A DNA stretch of 64,000 nt from Helichrysum umbraculigerum. Its lineage: Eukaryota; Streptophyta; Magnoliopsida; Asterales; Asteraceae. Under the pieces are notes generated by a model. It did not search any database. It was not told the origin of the DNA and saw only the letters and a program-made list of their open reading frames with translations. Both the position numbers and the translations under genes were made by a program. Position 1 is the stretch's first letter. Each line of letters begins with the position of its first letter. Below, one piece after another: positions 1 through 10,643 of this stretch. The stretch spans positions 242,408,250-242,472,249 of the forward strand of contig CATIUR010000001.1 of the NCBI GenBank assembly GCA_949592205.1, written 5' to 3'.

Positions 1-926
1 TACTTTGCACGCAATGGTTTTTTTGGATTCCAGAGGCATAACATTTTGGTTTGTCAACTATTTATTCTAACCCTTGCCTTTCTATTTCTCTTCTTCCATC
101 ATTCTGATCATTAAAATCAGCACTGTTGTCGTGTTTCAAACTTTGCTAAACTTCCACCTATATAACGACATTTGCCATTATGTGAAATAAATTTGTTTAT
201 GCCATTCCAAAACATGGGGTTGTATTATGTTCTTTATACACCTTTACATGAACTAAAAAAACTAATCAACTACATCGACAATCATGCTAAATTATTCGTT
301 TAATAGATTCATGTCATGTCCAACAACGCTCTTCAGCCCACCCAATGTCTCGCTTAAAAAAACATATTCGGGAGTTAGCATAGTAGCATTAGATTGACCT
401 ACAAAAAAAGACGTCACATACGCTACAAAGCATTCACTCAACTTTCCCGACAACTATTCATGAAGCAACATTCAACTACGTAGATTAGATTCGGTACAAC
501 TTGCTTACATCATGGAATCATGATGTTGGCAATTTGTGTTGTAAAACATGTTATTTCTCATGTATTCACAGGAAAACTATGTTGAGGGGTTAGAATGCAC
601 ATTGGGGATTTCTGTAGTGACTACATGTGGTAGACAAGATAATGTCATGGTTACCAATAAAATCAAACAGCAAGTGCACTGTTCCTCCGTCTCCTCCCGT
701 CAATACCGTGTTCAAAAAAACATCCTCCTGATTATTTACAGTACCCACCTCCATAGTCAACGAAGAACGAGTAGATCACAGTAAAATCGGCTAGGGTTTC
801 GTTGGAATAGATATCACGGATCCTTTGCCCTCCATCTTCAAGGTACGATTAACCCACTTCACGTACGTATTGATCCCTGTTGTTGTAATTGACTCAATTA
901 AACCATCGGCTTCAGTTATTTGGTAC
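1..926. other. Left flank with no gene recognised
   Basis: AT-rich DNA with only short open frames and no coding pattern I can support. A short minus-strand frame at about 791-931 runs into the retrotransposon inserted at 932, and joining it to the far side of the insertion at 10,644 does not give a convincing longer frame. This stretch and 10,644 onward were contiguous before the retrotransposon inserted. Confidence 0.4.
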
Positions 927-931
927 GTAAT

Positions 932-3317
932 TGTGACACCCCCAAATTTTATGATTTGCGGAAGCTTGATTTGGGTGTCACTAATCAATATACAAAGCAC
1001 ATAAGATATAATGAACGACCACTATATGCGTCGTCTTAAACTTGTATAGATAAAGTAAATGTTTACATCAAAATATAGTTACATTAGCTCGATTCCTGAA
1101 ATTGAGAGATTACATAGCATAATTTCTTTTACAAAATATAATAATGCAGTCCAATCTCTAGTTGTATGTATGCTGACTCGAGCTAATATTTCTTGCTTGT
1201 GCAGCCAACCTACTGCTGGGTACCTGTGATAAGTACTAAAATGGGTCAGCGAAAACGCTGGTGAGCTCACAGGTTTGTATGTCAATGTATAGTTGTCAGA
1301 ACCGCAAGATTTATATTGAATTTAAAATGCAATTTAAGCAAAATAAAAGTTATACTGTCCATGAGCACATAGTCTGAGCTTAACTTGATTTGTCAGGCCC
1401 ACTTAAGGAAACCTAACTTGAAATGCCTCCTACGAGTGCCTAATCAACACTCGTCTTCCCAAATGCTAATACATCCGTTTGACCGGTTAGTGCGTGCTAA
1501 CCCGGATGAGGATTGTCAATCCCATATGATATCATATACTAACATTCACGCTATAAAATACTAGAGACTATGCTTATGGAGGACTTTAAATTGATTAGCT
1601 TGAAACTCATGTAGTATTTGAAGTTTGGCACTTGCGTTCTACTTGTAAAACAAAATCGAGTAGTAATATCACACCCCTAGTTGTAAAGCAGTGAAAATGG
1701 GGCTATGAAACTCACCTGAGTCTTGGAGTGTTTAAGTTAATAAACTTGAAGTAATTAGCTGTGAGTTGATGTCCAAAGACTTGAAACCTGAATGTGTCCA
1801 CGACACTTGATTTGTTATTAATTGTACAGATATCCCATAGGACTACCTTTGTAGTTGTTATACAACTATGTATACATGTCCAAATTACTACGATTTGGTT
1901 GATTGATTGTTTTGTTTCAAGTTACTACGACTTGATTGACTAAATTATCCAAGTTACTACGACTTGGTTGATTGAATAATCTGTTTTGTAAGTTTTGAAA
2001 ATGTGTACGGCCCGTTGGTGACGGTTTGTAATAATAATAATTCTAAAATGTTGACTTTGCTACAGTACTGCTACAGTACCGCTACAGTAAATTTGACTTT
2101 TTTGAACAGTAACTTTGACTTCAAAATTCTGGTTTTTCTGTGTTTTGCGACACAACATGCGACACAAAGATTTGACATGCGACACAATGGTTGTGTCGCA
2201 GACGTCATGCGACACAAGGATACGACACAGGGACTGTGTCGCATCGAATACGAAATGCTAATTTAATAGCGACATAGTGGTTGTGTCGTATAGAAATACG
2301 ACATAATTTGCGACATAGTGTACGACACAAAGGATTTTATGCGACACAAAGGCCAAAATACGACACAACATGCGACACAAGGCTTGTGTCGCATGGATGA
2401 ACACCAGCCCAGAAAGTCTGGCTGTTCGCGATTTTTCCGGCCAAAACTCAATTTAAACTCGTTTTTAAGCTATAAAACTGTGTTCTAATCTTTGTAATGG
2501 ACATATATAAGTTGTGTAAACATCAAAACATCAAAATATTACATAAAACTAAACAAATCTAAGTTTTTAGAAATTTCCTTACAAATGCAAATCGAAGAAG
2601 ATGGAGGCCGAAAATGATGGTAGAGCTTTTGTTAATCTTGTTCCTCACTTGATGGTGGTTCCGAAAATGTAAGTTTTGTTGTCGGATTTGATGATTCCGA
2701 AATTTCGTATGAATTTGGTGAGAGTGTTTTTGGTGTGTGTGTGTTTTTGGAGAATGAAAATGAAAGAAAGAATGAAGGAGAGGTGGGGTGTAGGTGAAAG
2801 CCTCACCTCGCAGTCTCCGTCCCGTGTTCCGCGTGGTGTTCATTTTCTCCGTCATTTAACGTTAAATATTTATTTTATTCATTTAAATTTTCCGTTTTAA
2901 ATTATAAATTATTATAAAATATTTTATTGTAAAATTTTACCAGTTATCTATTTATGATATTTAAAAGGGAAATTCGCTTTATTTGTTTGCGCGTTTGTAT
3001 TTTTAATCTCGTATACATTAATTGTGTAATAAAACTTGGATACGAAATATTACAATAAATGAGATTCTGAATAAAATTGAGTTATTAGATAATATTTGTA
3101 TTTCTTAATAAAATTATTCACCAACGTCCGTATTTATTGTATCGAAATTCATTCAATTTGAAACTCGTACGATTTAAATAAACAGCATAATTGTGTAGAT
3201 ATATATTCAACAATATATATAATAATTGATACATTAATTAGCCTAACACAGAACTAATTACATGTATTAAAACTTGATTAGGCACTAAATTCTAGTCCTA
3301 AATTGACGGGTGTCACA
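932..3317 (-). repeat. 3' LTR of the full-length gypsy element
   Basis: 2386 bp direct copy of 8253-10638. Differences seen by eye fall near 942, 1127, 2202, 2341, 2420 and 2841. It is bounded on the internal side by the polypurine tract at 3318-3328 and on the outer side by the target duplication gtaat (927-931). Confidence 0.95.
2146..2394 (-). repeat. Inverted GCGACAC/GTGTCGC array in the 3' LTR
   Basis: Copy of the array at 9467-9715. Two of the six LTR differences fall inside it, each changing one unit. Confidence 0.85.
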
Positions 3318-3328
3318 TTCTCCCCCTG
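3318..3328 (-). other. Polypurine tract of the full-length gypsy element
   Basis: The minus strand reads AGGGGGAGAA directly before the 3' LTR, the expected primer for plus-strand DNA synthesis. The typical gypsy sequence around GGGACGAAAT lies just upstream (near 3335-3355). Confidence 0.9.
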
Positions 3329-3351
3329 TTAGGAGAATTTCGTCCCGAAAT

Positions 3352-6300
3352 TTATGTTGAAGTCGTGTTTGATGTTGAATCAGTGAAGAGTTGAGGATAC
3401 TTGAGTCGCATCTGGTCTTCCCGTTCCCAGGTGAATTCCGGACCGCGCCGCGAATTCCACCTAACCTTGACGATGGGAATACGACTTTGTTTAAGTTGTT
3501 TGACCTCACGGTCCATGATCTCGGCGGGTTCCTCAACAAAGTGAAGTTTCTCGTCAACTCGAAATTCATCGAGTGGAATGATAAGTGTCTCATCAGACAG
3601 ACACTTCTTCAGATTTGAAACATGAAATGTGGGATGCACGCTGCTGAGTTCAGATGGCAGCTGCAATCGATAAGCCACTGGACCAATCCTTTCGAGGATC
3701 TCGAATGGTCCAATGTATCTGGGATTCAACTTCCCTCGTTTGCCAAATCGGATTACGCCTTTCCAAGGCGATACTTTGAGTAGAACTCGATCCTCAACCT
3801 GGAACTCGAGTGGTTTGCGTCTCACGTCAGCATAACTTTTCTGACGATCACGCGCGGCTTTGAGTTTGTTTTGAATTTCTACGATTCTCTCGGTCGTCTC
3901 GTGAATGATTTCTGGACCTGTGAGTTGGCTATCCCCAACTTCGGTCCAACAGATAGGTGACCGGCACTTACGACCGTACAGTGCCTCTAAGGGTGCAGCT
4001 TTGATGCTGGTATGATAACTGTTGTTGTACGAGAACTCGCACAATGGTAGATGTTTTTCCCAGTTCACACCGAAGTCTACTACGCAGGCCCGTAGCATGT
4101 CTTCTAGTGTTTGAATGGTTCGTTCGCTTTGACCGTCTGTTTGAGGATGGTATGCGGTACTCATATCAAGTCGAGTACCCAGGGATTTTTGAAGTGATTG
4201 CCAAAATTGTGAAGTGAAACGACTATCTCTATCGGAGATAATTGAGATTGGAACACCGTGTTTGGTCACGATTTCCTTCAGATAAATGTTGGTGAGGCGT
4301 TCCATTTTGTCGGATTCCTTGATTGCCAGGAAGTGAGCAGATTTTGTGAGACGATCCACGATCACCCAAATGGAATCGCAACCGCTTGAGGATTTGGGTA
4401 GTTTGGTTATGAAGTCCATGGCAATTTGTTCCCATTTCCATTCAGGAAGACTGGGTTGTTGAAGTAAACCAGAAGGTTTTTGATATTCGATTTTGACTTT
4501 GGAGCAAGTAAGGCACTTGCTGACATAGGTGGCGATTTCGGCTTTCATGTTCGGCCACCAGTAGAAGTCCTTGATACCGTGGTACATTTTGTCGGATCCC
4601 GGATTGATAGAATATTTGGACTTGTGAGCTTCATCCATCACCAAGTCTCGTAGGTTCCCAAATTTAGGCAACCAGATTCGGTTTGAGAAATACTTAATCC
4701 CGTTAGATTTGATTTCGAATTGTTTATCCATGCCCCGCAAGGCTTCATCTTTGACATTTTCAGGTTTTAAGGCTTCGAGTTGAGCAGTGAGGATTTGAAT
4801 GTTCAAATTGTTGTGAATGGTCATACTGAGGGCTCGAACCCGAAGTGGTTTCACTCGCTCTTTTCGACTGAGGGCATCAGCAACAACATTTGCTTTGCCT
4901 GGATGATATTTGAGTTCGCAGTCGTAATCGGTAAGCAACTCGACCCATCGACGTTGCCTCATGTTGAGATCCTTCTGATCGAATATGTGTTGAAGGCTTT
5001 TATGGTCGGTAAAGATTGTACATCTGGTACCATAAAGGTAATGTCTCCAGATTTTGAGGGCAAAAACGACAGCTCCTAGCTCGAGGTCGTGGGTGGTGTA
5101 ATTCTTTTCATGAATCTTAAGCTGTCGAGAAGCATAAGCTATGACTTTGTCCCGTTGCATGAGCACACAACCGAGACCTTGATGAGAAGCATCGCAGTAT
5201 ACCACGAAGTCATCGGTGCCTTCAGGTAAAGATAGGATAGGAGCACTGCAAAGCTTTTGTTTTAAGAGTTGGAATGCCGATTCTTGTTTATCAGTCCAGT
5301 CAAACTTTTTGTCTTTCTGGGTCAGCGTCGTGAGTGGTATGACTATCTTGGAGAAATTTTCAATGAATCGTCGATAGTATCCGGCCAGTCCTAAAAACTG
5401 CCGTACTTCGGTCGGAGTGGTTGGCGATTGCCAGTCTTTGATAGCCTCGATTTTTGACGGGTCAACGTGAATCCCCTGACTGTCAATCACGTGACCAAGG
5501 AATTGAACGGTTTTGATCCAGAACTCACACTTAGAGAACTTGGCATAGAGCTCCTCGTGTTTAAGTAGTTCAAGGATGGTTCTGAGGTGTCGCGCATGCT
5601 CTACTTTGCTTCGTGAATATATGAGGATGTCATCGATGAATACAATGACAAACTTATCAAGGTAAGGTTTACACACCCGATTCATAAGGTCCATGAATAC
5701 AGCCGGTGCATTGGTTAGGCCGAATGGCATCACTTGGAATTCGTAATGCCCGTAACGGGTTCTGAAAGCGGTTTTTGGAATATCGGCATCGCGAACACGC
5801 AATTGGTGATAACCGGATCGAAGATCAATCTTTGAATAACAACTCGACCCTTGAAGTTGGTCGAACAGGTCATCGATTCGAGGAAGTGGATACCGGTTCT
5901 TGACAGTTAACTTGTTCAACTCTCGATAGTCGATACACATTCGAAAAGAACCATCTTTCTTCTTAACAAATAGGACCGGAGCTCCCCAAGGTGAAGAACT
6001 CGGCCTGATAAATCCTCGTTCCAGGAGTTCCTGTAATTGGGTGGACAGCTCCTGAAGTTCGGATGGAGCTAAACGGTATGGTGCTCGGGCCACAGGCGCA
6101 GCACCTGGTACAAGATCGATTGAGAACTCAACCTGTCTTGGTGGTGGTAGACCAGGCAGTTCCTCAGGAAATACTTCTGGAAAGTCTCGAACAATTGGAA
6201 CATCCTCAAGTCGTTTCTCCTCCGACTTTTTCTCCATGATGTGCGCGAGGATTGATGGATAACCCTTTCTCAGAAATTTCCGGGTTTTAAGACAAGATAT

Positions 6301-7797
6301 GATGTTAAGCCTCGTCCCTCCGGTCTCCCCCTGTATGACTAGGGTTCTACCGACAGTGAGAGGTATGCGAACAATTTTGTCATAGCAGATGATTTCGGCA
6401 CGATGTTTGGATAACCAGTCCATGCCTATGATGACATCGAAACTTCCTATCTCAATAGGCATAAGATCTATGGAGAAGATTTCGTCGGCTAGATTTAAAG
6501 TGCAATTAGGCATCACACTATTGGTTTCTATCAATTTGCCATTTGCTAGCTCTACGGTGTACTTAACGTCTAAAGCAATAGGTGTAATGTCAAGTAGAGG
6601 GCAAAATTCATCGGAAATAAAACTTCTATCGGCACCAGTATCAAACAGTATGGAAGCAGTTAAATTGTTGAGGAGGAACATACCCGTGACCACGTTCGGG
6701 TCCTGATGGGCGTCCCCTGAGTTGATCACGAAGGCGCTACTTTTAGTGTTGTTGTTGTTGTTGCGGTGGTTGTTGTTGTTGCCCTTGTTCTTCAATTTTG
6801 GGCAAGAATCCCTAAAGTGTCCTGGGTTTCCACATTCGTAGCAGGACTTAGGTTGTCGGGTATTTTTGTCAGAGGGGTTGTTGTTGGATTTGGGGGCTCG
6901 GCAATCCTTAGTCAAATGCCCGTACCTCCTGCAGTTGTTGCAAGGGGGGTTGCACTGACCAAAGTGGTGGTAGTTGCACTTGGGACAATAAGGTCTGTCC
7001 CCGGTGTAGCTGCGGTTGGATTCAGAGTTGGTGTTGTAGACTTGGATGGCGTTGTTTTTCTTGTTTGAGTTGTGGTGGTGTTCAGTGGATTTGCGTTTGT
7101 TGTTGTTGGAGGATGAGGTGTTGGAGGTCTCACGGCTGACAACTAGAGCCATGAGTTCGTGGGCCAATCGAATGGCACTCTCAGTGGTGGTTGGTTTGGA
7201 TGAGGCGACGTTTCCCTGGATGTTCTCGGGGAGTCCACGAATGTATTTCTTAATGCCCTTACTTTTTGGTTCGACTAAACCCGGGCATAATAAAGCAAAC
7301 TGCTGAAATTTAGTGGTATAATCAGCAACATCATTTCCCTGTACCTCCAGATGCCAGAATTCTTCTTCCAGCCTGTGCAATTCCTCTTCAGGACAGTATT
7401 TTTCTGTCAGTTTCTTCTTCAGTTCGGCCCAAGGAAGCCGATTTGCAACCTCAAGGCCTACAGAGTTTGCGTGGGTTTTCCACCACGTGAGTGCACCTTC
7501 CTGAAAGGTGTAAGCAGCGAATTTGACCTTGTTGTTCTCAGTGCAGTCGCAGAGACTGAAAACAGATTCCATACGCTCAATCCAACGGATCAAGCCAATG
7601 GCACCTTCCGTGCCCTTGAAGTATAACGGTTTACAGCTAAGAAAGTCCTTATAGGAGCAAGGTTTGGGTGGTGGAGTATTGGTTGATGTGTCCTCGCTAC
7701 CAGGTGGTGTTCGGGTAGCCAAGGCTTCGGTCACACTGCGGGCAATGATTCCCGCGATCTCAGCTTCGCTAAGGGTAATTTGACGGCGAGGAGGCAT
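3352..7797 (-). CDS. Gag-pol polyprotein of Ty3/gypsy chromovirus (1481 aa)
   Basis: One uninterrupted frame encoding all retrotransposon functions. Retrotransposon gag domain at about residues 55-215; three Cys/His knuckles at 271-282 (atypical), 286-299 and 319-332; aspartic protease with DTGA at 386-389; reverse transcriptase about 590-770 with catalytic Asp658 and the FIDD pair Asp722/Asp723; RNase H with Asp869; integrase with HHCC region 1058-1098 and D,D-35-E residues Asp1128, Asp1189 and Glu1225; GPY/F region near 1344-1375 (YIGPF); chromodomain-like tail about 1420-1471. The start MPPRR is the first ATG after a 455-bp leader. One oddity: the second zinc-binding His of the integrase is Asn1065 (motif reads INPG instead of the usual HPG), while His1058, Cys1095 and Cys1098 are present. 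Transcription would start in the LTR at 8253-10638. Length and domain order are normal for Tekay-type elements. Confidence 0.96.
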   Translation of the reverse strand: MPPRRQITLSEAEIAGIIARSVTEALATRTPPGSEDTSTNTPPPKPCSYKDFLSCKPLYFKGTEGAIGLIRWIERMESVFSLCDCTENNKVKFAAYTFQEGALTWWKTHANSVGLEVANRLPWAELKKKLTEKYCPEEELHRLEEEFWHLEVQGNDVADYTTKFQQFALLCPGLVEPKSKGIKKYIRGLPENIQGNVASSKPTTTESAIRLAHELMALVVSRETSNTSSSNNNKRKSTEHHHNSNKKNNAIQVYNTNSESNRSYTGDRPYCPKCNYHHFGQCNPPCNNCRRYGHLTKDCRAPKSNNNPSDKNTRQPKSCYECGNPGHFRDSCPKLKNKGNNNNHRNNNNNTKSSAFVINSGDAHQDPNVVTGMFLLNNLTASILFDTGADRSFISDEFCPLLDITPIALDVKYTVELANGKLIETNSVMPNCTLNLADEIFSIDLMPIEIGSFDVIIGMDWLSKHRAEIICYDKIVRIPLTVGRTLVIQGETGGTRLNIISCLKTRKFLRKGYPSILAHIMEKKSEEKRLEDVPIVRDFPEVFPEELPGLPPPRQVEFSIDLVPGAAPVARAPYRLAPSELQELSTQLQELLERGFIRPSSSPWGAPVLFVKKKDGSFRMCIDYRELNKLTVKNRYPLPRIDDLFDQLQGSSCYSKIDLRSGYHQLRVRDADIPKTAFRTRYGHYEFQVMPFGLTNAPAVFMDLMNRVCKPYLDKFVIVFIDDILIYSRSKVEHARHLRTILELLKHEELYAKFSKCEFWIKTVQFLGHVIDSQGIHVDPSKIEAIKDWQSPTTPTEVRQFLGLAGYYRRFIENFSKIVIPLTTLTQKDKKFDWTDKQESAFQLLKQKLCSAPILSLPEGTDDFVVYCDASHQGLGCVLMQRDKVIAYASRQLKIHEKNYTTHDLELGAVVFALKIWRHYLYGTRCTIFTDHKSLQHIFDQKDLNMRQRRWVELLTDYDCELKYHPGKANVVADALSRKERVKPLRVRALSMTIHNNLNIQILTAQLEALKPENVKDEALRGMDKQFEIKSNGIKYFSNRIWLPKFGNLRDLVMDEAHKSKYSINPGSDKMYHGIKDFYWWPNMKAEIATYVSKCLTCSKVKIEYQKPSGLLQQPSLPEWKWEQIAMDFITKLPKSSSGCDSIWVIVDRLTKSAHFLAIKESDKMERLTNIYLKEIVTKHGVPISIISDRDSRFTSQFWQSLQKSLGTRLDMSTAYHPQTDGQSERTIQTLEDMLRACVVDFGVNWEKHLPLCEFSYNNSYHTSIKAAPLEALYGRKCRSPICWTEVGDSQLTGPEIIHETTERIVEIQNKLKAARDRQKSYADVRRKPLEFQVEDRVLLKVSPWKGVIRFGKRGKLNPRYIGPFEILERIGPVAYRLQLPSELSSVHPTFHVSNLKKCLSDETLIIPLDEFRVDEKLHFVEEPAEIMDREVKQLKQSRIPIVKVRWNSRRGPEFTWEREDQMRLKYPQLFTDSTSNTTST

Positions 7798-8236
7798 GAT
7801 GCTGAGTAAGAAAGAACAAGGAAATGAAATAAGATACTAGTCCGAGTATGGTGAACTAGTGGTGTGTTTGTCATTTCGAGACAAAGCGTTAGAGAGAAAG
7901 AGGCCTATATTCATATAATATAATATAGCCTAAAGTTGTAATGAGGTCTACTTATGTATATATATATATGTACATCACATAATAACCTATTGAGTGTCTA
8001 GCACAGACGTGTTTTGAGTCCCGTTTCTCTCGAGGTCAGAGTCAACTAATGCATTCCTGTTCAACATAACTCTTTCAGATTTCACATCATCTTTCTTTAA
8101 TTGTACATAGTTGATCAGGCTATGTTAAATTAAAGTCGTATGATGTAATCCCTGAACTAGTCATGACTAATAAGGAATACTGCCTAATGGTCATAGTCTA
8201 GGCCCACTAAATGCAACCTAGTTCACTAAAACCTTA

Positions 8237-8249
8237 GGCTCTGATACCA
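8237..8249 (-). other. Primer binding site, initiator tRNA-Met
   Basis: On the minus strand this reads TGGTATCAGAGCC, the standard plant retrotransposon site complementary to the 3' end of initiator tRNA-Met. It lies 3 bp inside the 5' LTR. Confidence 0.93.
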
Positions 8250-9466
8250 ATCTGTGACACCCACAAATTTTATGATTTGCGGAAGCTTGATTTGGGTGTC
8301 ACTAATCAATATACAAAGCACATAAGATATAATGAACGACCACTATATGCGTCGTCTTAAACTTGTATAGATAAAGTAAATGTTTACATCAAAATATAGT
8401 TACATTAGCTCGATTCCTGAAATTGAGAGATTACATAGCATAATTACTTTTACAAAATATAATAATGCAGTCCAATCTCTAGTTGTATGTATGCTGACTC
8501 GAGCTAATATTTCTTGCTTGTGCAGCCAACCTACTGCTGGGTACCTGTGATAAGTACTAAAATGGGTCAGCGAAAACGCTGGTGAGCTCACAGGTTTGTA
8601 TGTCAATGTATAGTTGTCAGAACCGCAAGATTTATATTGAATTTAAAATGCAATTTAAGCAAAATAAAAGTTATACTGTCCATGAGCACATAGTCTGAGC
8701 TTAACTTGATTTGTCAGGCCCACTTAAGGAAACCTAACTTGAAATGCCTCCTACGAGTGCCTAATCAACACTCGTCTTCCCAAATGCTAATACATCCGTT
8801 TGACCGGTTAGTGCGTGCTAACCCGGATGAGGATTGTCAATCCCATATGATATCATATACTAACATTCACGCTATAAAATACTAGAGACTATGCTTATGG
8901 AGGACTTTAAATTGATTAGCTTGAAACTCATGTAGTATTTGAAGTTTGGCACTTGCGTTCTACTTGTAAAACAAAATCGAGTAGTAATATCACACCCCTA
9001 GTTGTAAAGCAGTGAAAATGGGGCTATGAAACTCACCTGAGTCTTGGAGTGTTTAAGTTAATAAACTTGAAGTAATTAGCTGTGAGTTGATGTCCAAAGA
9101 CTTGAAACCTGAATGTGTCCACGACACTTGATTTGTTATTAATTGTACAGATATCCCATAGGACTACCTTTGTAGTTGTTATACAACTATGTATACATGT
9201 CCAAATTACTACGATTTGGTTGATTGATTGTTTTGTTTCAAGTTACTACGACTTGATTGACTAAATTATCCAAGTTACTACGACTTGGTTGATTGAATAA
9301 TCTGTTTTGTAAGTTTTGAAAATGTGTACGGCCCGTTGGTGACGGTTTGTAATAATAATAATTCTAAAATGTTGACTTTGCTACAGTACTGCTACAGTAC
9401 CGCTACAGTAAATTTGACTTTTTTGAACAGTAACTTTGACTTCAAAATTCTGGTTTTTCTGTGTTT

Positions 9467-9715
9467 TGCGACACAACATGCGACACAAAGATTTGACATG
9501 CGACACAATGGTTGTGTCGCACACGTCATGCGACACAAGGATACGACACAGGGACTGTGTCGCATCGAATACGAAATGCTAATTTAATAGCGACATAGTG
9601 GTTGTGTCGTATAGAAATACGACATAATTTGCGACATAGTGTACGACACAAAGGATTTTATACGACACAAAGGCCAAAATACGACACAACATGCGACACA
9701 AGGCTTGTGTCGCAT
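9467..9715 (-). repeat. Inverted GCGACAC/GTGTCGC array in the 5' LTR
   Basis: About a dozen copies of a short unit with core GCGACAC occur in both orientations, forming many potential hairpins. The clearest has 12-bp arms and a 1-nt centre (copy in the other LTR at 2370-2394). The same array is at 2146-2394 in the 3' LTR. It would lie in the transcribed leader if the TATA motif at 9822-9831 is used. Confidence 0.85.
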
Positions 9716-9821
9716 GGATGAACACCAGCCCAGAAAGTCCGGCTGTTCGCGATTTTTCCGGCCAAAACTCAATTTAAACTCGTTTTTAAGCTATAAAACT
9801 GTGTTCTAATCTTTGTAATGG

Positions 9822-9831
9822 ACATATATAA
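9822..9831 (-). promoter_or_regulatory. TATA-like element in the 5' LTR
   Basis: The minus strand reads TTATATATGT. It lies about 105 nt upstream of the inverted-repeat array, and equivalent motifs occupy the same place in both solo LTRs (13474-13483 minus, 31071-31080 plus). Its use as a promoter is inferred from position and conservation. Confidence 0.55.
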
Positions 9832-10643
9832 GTTGTGTAAACATCAAAACATCAAAATATTACATAAAACTAAACAAATCTAAGTTTTTAGAAATTTCCT
9901 TACAAATGCAAATCGAAGAAGATGGAGGCCGAAAATGATGGTAGAGCTTTTGTTAATCTTGTTCCTCACTTGATGGTGGTTCCGAAAATGTAAGTTTTGT
10001 TGTCGGATTTGATGATTCCGAAATTTCGTATGAATTTGGTGAGAGTGTTTTTGGTGTGTGTGTGTTTTTGGAGAATGAAAATGAAAGAAAGAATGAAGGA
10101 GAGGTGGGGTGTAGGTGAAAGCCTCACCTCGCAGTCTCCGTCCCGTGTTCCGCGTGGTGTTCGTTTTCTCCGTCATTTAACGTTAAATATTTATTTTATT
10201 CATTTAAATTTTCCGTTTTAAATTATAAATTATTATAAAATATTTTATTGTAAAATTTTACCAGTTATCTATTTATGATATTTAAAAGGGAAATTCGCTT
10301 TATTTGTTTGCGCGTTTGTATTTTTAATCTCGTATACATTAATTGTGTAATAAAACTTGGATACGAAATATTACAATAAATGAGATTCTGAATAAAATTG
10401 AGTTATTAGATAATATTTGTATTTCTTAATAAAATTATTCACCAACGTCCGTATTTATTGTATCGAAATTCATTCAATTTGAAACTCGTACGATTTAAAT
10501 AAACAGCATAATTGTGTAGATATATATTCAACAATATATATAATAATTGATACATTAATTAGCCTAACACAGAACTAATTACATGTATTAAAACTTGATT
10601 AGGCACTAAATTCTAGTCCTAAATTGACGGGTGTCACAGTAAT

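Larger units (their letters stand above)
932..10638 (-). mobile_element. Full-length Ty3/gypsy chromovirus (Tekay-type), young insertion
   Basis: A complete LTR retrotransposon read on the minus strand. In order: 5' LTR (8253-10638), primer binding site, leader, one gag-pol frame (7797-3352), polypurine tract, 3' LTR (932-3317). The ends are 5'-TG...CA-3' with 9-bp inverted termini (TGTGACACC/GGTGTCACA). A perfect 5-bp target duplication, gtaat, lies at 927-931 and 10639-10643. The LTRs are equal in length (2386 bp) and by eye differ at about six positions, so the insertion is very recent. Long LTRs, an initiator tRNA-Met primer site and a C-terminal chromodomain-like tail fit the Tekay/Del chromovirus clade; the clade call rests on recognition, not on a tree. 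Confidence 0.96.
8253..10638 (-). repeat. 5' LTR of the full-length gypsy element
   Basis: 2386 bp, same length as the other LTR at a constant offset of 7321 bp, so there are no indels. In element orientation it contains a pyrimidine-rich tract, a TATA-like motif at 9822-9831 and, about 100 nt further on, an array of inverted GCGACAC/GTGTCGC units (9467-9715). It is followed by the primer binding site after 3 bp. Confidence 0.95.

Noticed and set aside
1079..2855. Several open frames inside the LTR (for example 2003-2266, 2559-2855) repeated at the same offset in 8400-10221
   Set aside because: They are the same LTR sequence twice, composed of inverted repeats and simple sequence, with no conserved protein features. 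LTR non-coding DNA explains them.
6766..7306. Long plus-strand frames opposite gag (6766-7068, 7046-7306)
   Set aside because: They are antisense shadows of the Asn/Thr/Lys-rich gag linker and have Val/Gly-rich low-complexity translations.
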